DNA from: GWA1-39-11 sp964640435
GTDB taxonomy: Bacteria > Patescibacteriota > Microgenomatia > Levybacterales > GWA1-39-11
Reading direction: 5' to 3'
Assembly (NCBI GenBank): GCA_964640435.1
Contig: CAZXFJ010000051.1
Location: 1 to 5,619, forward strand
DNA length: 5,619 nt
Shown here: piece after piece, positions 3,721-5,619 of the stretch
How positions within the stretch are numbered: the first letter of the stretch is position 1
Layout of the letters: every line of letters starts with the position of its first letter
Translations under genes and position numbers: made by a program
Notes under the pieces: model-generated
What the model was told of the DNA's origin: nothing
Databases searched by the model: none
What the model saw: only the letters and a program-made list of their open reading frames with translations

Positions 3721-4608
3721 TTAAATAATTGCTTTTCCAGCTGAGCCAAAGATTTCAATTTTTTCTTCAACTACTTTTTGAACTTCATCTTCAACTGGTT
3801 TCATGAGCTTTACAACAGCATATTCATCAGGATTGTCTTTCAATTGTTCTTCAAGCTCAGTTCTAAATGCATATCTCATATCAGAATTAATATTTATCTT
3901 TGATACTCCTACTTCAATTGCCTGTTTAAAATATTCTGGTGGAGTTCCTGATCCTCCATGAAGACTAATTGCGCACGTCAAAACCTCTCGAAGCTTTTTT
4001 AGAAGCTCAATATCTAAAACTTTTGGTACGGGATATTTTCCATGAAGATTTCCAATTGCTGCAGCAAATGTATCAATTCCTGTTGCTTCTACAAATGACC
4101 TAGCGCCTTCAGGTGTTGAGAAGGTTTTTTTAATTTCATCATAGTCAATTTCTTCTTTGTGAACATTCGAGCTACCCCCAAAATAGTGGGGTTCTGATTC
4201 AACTAGTGCGCCAGTTTTTTTTGCATATTCAACTACTTCGCGAGTTGCAGCAATTATCTCTTCCTCAGTTGCGTCTTTTTTTGCTTGAGATAGATCTATA
4301 TGAATGAATTCAAATCCAGCATCAATTCCAGCCTTGGCTGCTTCGACACTTGGGGAGTGATCGAGGTTGATATACATTTCAATACCAAGCTCTTTTATGT
4401 AGTTATCAACGAGACTTCTTACATTTGAAAGTCCCATTGCCTCTACTTCACCGGCTGAAACTTCTACGAGTACAGGAGCATTTTTGTTTTTTGCTGCTTT
4501 TGCAATGGCAATAAGAGTTTCTTGGTTATCGATGTTGAAAGCACCTACTGCAAATTTTTGTGATTTTGTTCTTTCCCATAGTTCTCGTGCTTTTTGTTGA
4601 TTTGTCAT
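3721..4608 (-). CDS. fba: Class II fructose/tagatose-bisphosphate aldolase
   Basis: This is a zinc-dependent cytoplasmic aldolase of 295 residues, typical of the short class II group. It reversibly cleaves a ketose 1,6-bisphosphate to dihydroxyacetone phosphate and glyceraldehyde 3-phosphate. Diagnostic segments are FAVGAFNIDN (19-28), INLDHSPS (80-87) with catalytic D83 and zinc ligand H84, HIDLSQ (103-108), GNLHGKYP (186-193) with H189, SLHGGSG (215-221) with H217, and GVSKININSDMR (234-245) for phosphate binding. The ESEPHYFGGSS segment (137-147) replaces the usual EAELG and may alter the active-site rim. Family marks do not separate fructose, tagatose and sedoheptulose bisphosphate as substrate. 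The ATG overlaps the kinase stop by four bases (ATGA), so the two are translationally coupled; no Shine-Dalgarno is seen. Kinase and aldolase side by side suggest that the kinase makes the bisphosphate that this enzyme cleaves. Confidence 0.93.
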   Translation of the reverse strand: MTNQQKARELWERTKSQKFAVGAFNIDNQETLIAIAKAAKNKNAPVLVEVSAGEVEAMGLSNVRSLVDNYIKELGIEMYINLDHSPSVEAAKAGIDAGFEFIHIDLSQAKKDATEEEIIAATREVVEYAKKTGALVESEPHYFGGSSNVHKEEIDYDEIKKTFSTPEGARSFVEATGIDTFAAAIGNLHGKYPVPKVLDIELLKKLREVLTCAISLHGGSGTPPEYFKQAIEVGVSKININSDMRYAFRTELEEQLKDNPDEYAVVKLMKPVEDEVQKVVEEKIEIFGSAGKAII

Positions 4609-5564
4609 AACGATTCAGCTTTCAAATTATTGTTCATTTTTAGCTGTTCGTCAAGTTTTACTTTTGTTAATAGTCCTGCTTGTGCACCAACTTGTTGCAT
4701 TACTGCTCCAGCATTTAATGCTCCCCAGTTCATAGCGGTTGGAACATCCTGTCCATGCAGAATTGCTGCAAAAAAACCTGAGGCGTATGCGTCTCCCGCG
4801 CCAGTTTTCTCTTTTCCCTCGGCGGGACTTGGTTTCATATTGTACATTTTATTCTGCTTATCAATTGCAAATGATCCTTTGTCACCATCTGTTATTGAGA
4901 CAATTTCAGGACCTAATCCTTTTAAGCCCATAAGCAGATCTCGAATGTCTGTGGTTGTGTCTTTTTCAAGAATTTTTTGAGCTTCTTCAAGATTTGAAAA
5001 GTATATTTTTGTATTTTTTAAAACTTCTGGAATAATCTCATTTTTATTTTCAATTTGTCTTGTTCCTGGAGAAAAGGCGATAGGAATATTATTTTCTTTA
5101 GAAAATTCTAAAATCTTTTTGTACGTACTTTCCCACTCCTCTGGAATTGAAGTAAGGAAGATATATTCAAAATATTTTTCGCGAGGTTTAAAATCATGTG
5201 AGTTTTTACCATAGTTTGAGATTATTATCCGGTCTTCTGGAAAGTCTAAGATTATATGTAGTAAGGAGTTTTTGGTGTCATGTCTCTCTGCATCGACTGC
5301 AACTTGTTCGCGTGATAAGGCGAGTTCAATTTCACGTGAGAAAAAATCATTACCAAGGTAAGTATAAAAGGTTGTGGGTATTTCTAAGCGAGAGAGGCCA
5401 ACTGAGACATTTGCCCCATTTCCTCCAACGGCAGTTGACTTTACATCTGATGGGATTTTATCCCCCAGTTTTAACGAGATGTCTTCACCGACTGTTTTGT
5501 AATGGTCTTTGTCTAGGTCTAGAAATAAATCAATAACAGAGGAGCCGATGGACAGTACATGCAT
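4605..5564 (-). CDS. PfkB (ribokinase-like) family sugar kinase
   Basis: This is an ATP-dependent sugar or sugar-phosphate kinase of 319 residues, normal for the family. Marks are VGGNGANVSVGLSRL (46-60) for sugar binding and the first PfkB signature, NLEEA (191-195) in place of N-x-x-E, ITDGDKGSFA (224-233), and the anion-hole motif EKTGAGDAYASGF (252-264) with catalytic base D258. The start at 5564 is preferred over an in-frame ATG at 5603, because that extension overlaps a promoter and MHVLSIGSSVIDLFLD begins exactly where the family's first strand begins. The substrate is unresolved: ribose, fructose, fructose 6-phosphate, fructose 1-phosphate and tagatose 6-phosphate are all used by relatives. 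Its four-base overlap with the aldolase gene favours a phosphofructokinase- or tagatose-6-phosphate-kinase-like role, and the rpiB and epimerase-like neighbours favour a ribokinase. It is the first gene of the operon and probably has a leaderless mRNA. Confidence 0.9.
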   Translation of the reverse strand: MHVLSIGSSVIDLFLDLDKDHYKTVGEDISLKLGDKIPSDVKSTAVGGNGANVSVGLSRLEIPTTFYTYLGNDFFSREIELALSREQVAVDAERHDTKNSLLHIILDFPEDRIIISNYGKNSHDFKPREKYFEYIFLTSIPEEWESTYKKILEFSKENNIPIAFSPGTRQIENKNEIIPEVLKNTKIYFSNLEEAQKILEKDTTTDIRDLLMGLKGLGPEIVSITDGDKGSFAIDKQNKMYNMKPSPAEGKEKTGAGDAYASGFFAAILHGQDVPTAMNWGALNAGAVMQQVGAQAGLLTKVKLDEQLKMNNNLKAESL

Positions 5565-5570
5565 ATATAT

Positions 5571-5600
5571 ATTGTAACTAAAACCGCCATTGCCTGACAA
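5571..5600 (-). promoter_or_regulatory. Promoter of the sugar-phosphate operon, giving a leaderless transcript
   Basis: On the minus strand TTGTCA (5600-5595, five of six consensus bases) and TACAAT (5576-5571, five of six) are separated by 18 bases. Six bases separate the -10 from the A of the ATG at 5564, so the first transcribed base should fall at or within a base or two of the start codon. There is no Shine-Dalgarno, which agrees. Confidence 0.6.
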
Positions 5601-5619
5601 CATAAATCTAAAATTTGCT

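Noticed and set aside
4594..5536. Plus-strand open frames opposite the kinase gene (4594-4980, 4739-4933, 5198-5536)
   Set aside because: They have no ribosome sites, their compositions look like reversed coding sequence, and they lie opposite a well-conserved PfkB protein.
1..5619. UGA recoding as in some candidate phyla
   Set aside because: TGA closes the kinase gene exactly at the aldolase overlap and closes the 60-residue membrane gene just before the next ribosome site.
1..5619. CRISPR array, insertion sequence ends or tRNA genes
   Set aside because: I saw no regularly spaced repeats, no transposase-like frame and no cloverleaf on either strand.

Overview
The window looks like a piece of a small, compact, AT-leaning bacterial genome. 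Genes are nearly abutting, proteins are short, and many are unrecognised. A candidate-phyla (Patescibacteria/CPR) origin is plausible, but this is inference; no marker gene here decides it. TGA acts as a stop in at least two genes (the end of the PfkB-type kinase and the end of the 60-residue membrane protein), so nothing suggests a UGA-recoded lineage.

Left part (about 1-1256, minus strand): a cassette of four small genes fired from a clear sigma70-type promoter (-35 at 1256-1251, -10 at 1233-1228) with a leader that can fold into four successive hairpins. In transcription order the genes encode a 60-residue two-helix membrane protein, a 90-residue tyrosine-rich protein, a 39-residue single-helix membrane protein that seems to start at ACG behind a nine-base Shine-Dalgarno sequence, and a 148-residue soluble protein. 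None is recognised. The distal half is visibly richer in G+C than the rest of the window (32 of 60 bases at 61-120 against 22 of 60 at 4021-4080).

Centre (1317-2626, plus strand): a membrane-anchored serine hydrolase of the class A beta-lactamase/PBP fold with SxxK and SDN motifs but no evident deacylation glutamate and an altered KTG box. Its stop codon is followed at once by the -35 of a new promoter that drives a SAM-I (S-box) type riboswitch. I can trace the P1, kink-turned P2, P3 and short P4 helices, the L2-J3/4 pseudoknot, and a terminator/antiterminator switch. The Shine-Dalgarno of the controlled gene lies inside the terminator hairpin. That gene encodes an unrecognised 60-residue protein and is the only gene behind the switch in this direction.

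Right part (2628-5600, minus strand): a four-gene sugar-phosphate operon, PfkB-family kinase, class II ketose-bisphosphate aldolase, RpiB/LacAB-family isomerase and ribulose-phosphate-3-epimerase-like barrel. Junctions are a 4-base overlap, a 3-base gap and a 1-base gap. A promoter places the kinase start codon at about +1, so the mRNA is probably leaderless, and none of the four genes has a visible Shine-Dalgarno. Together the enzymes could interconvert pentose phosphates and make and cleave a ketose bisphosphate, or form a hexose-6-phosphate to triose-phosphate route resembling the tagatose or allose pathways. The riboswitch-controlled gene converges on this operon with one base between stop codons, so readthrough would be antisense to the epimerase-like gene.

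The most unusual items are the SAM-type riboswitch on an orphan small gene, the apparent ACG-initiated membrane peptide in the left cassette, and the contrast between strong Shine-Dalgarno use on one side and leaderless, Shine-Dalgarno-free genes on the other. No gene-free stretch exceeds about 300 bases.
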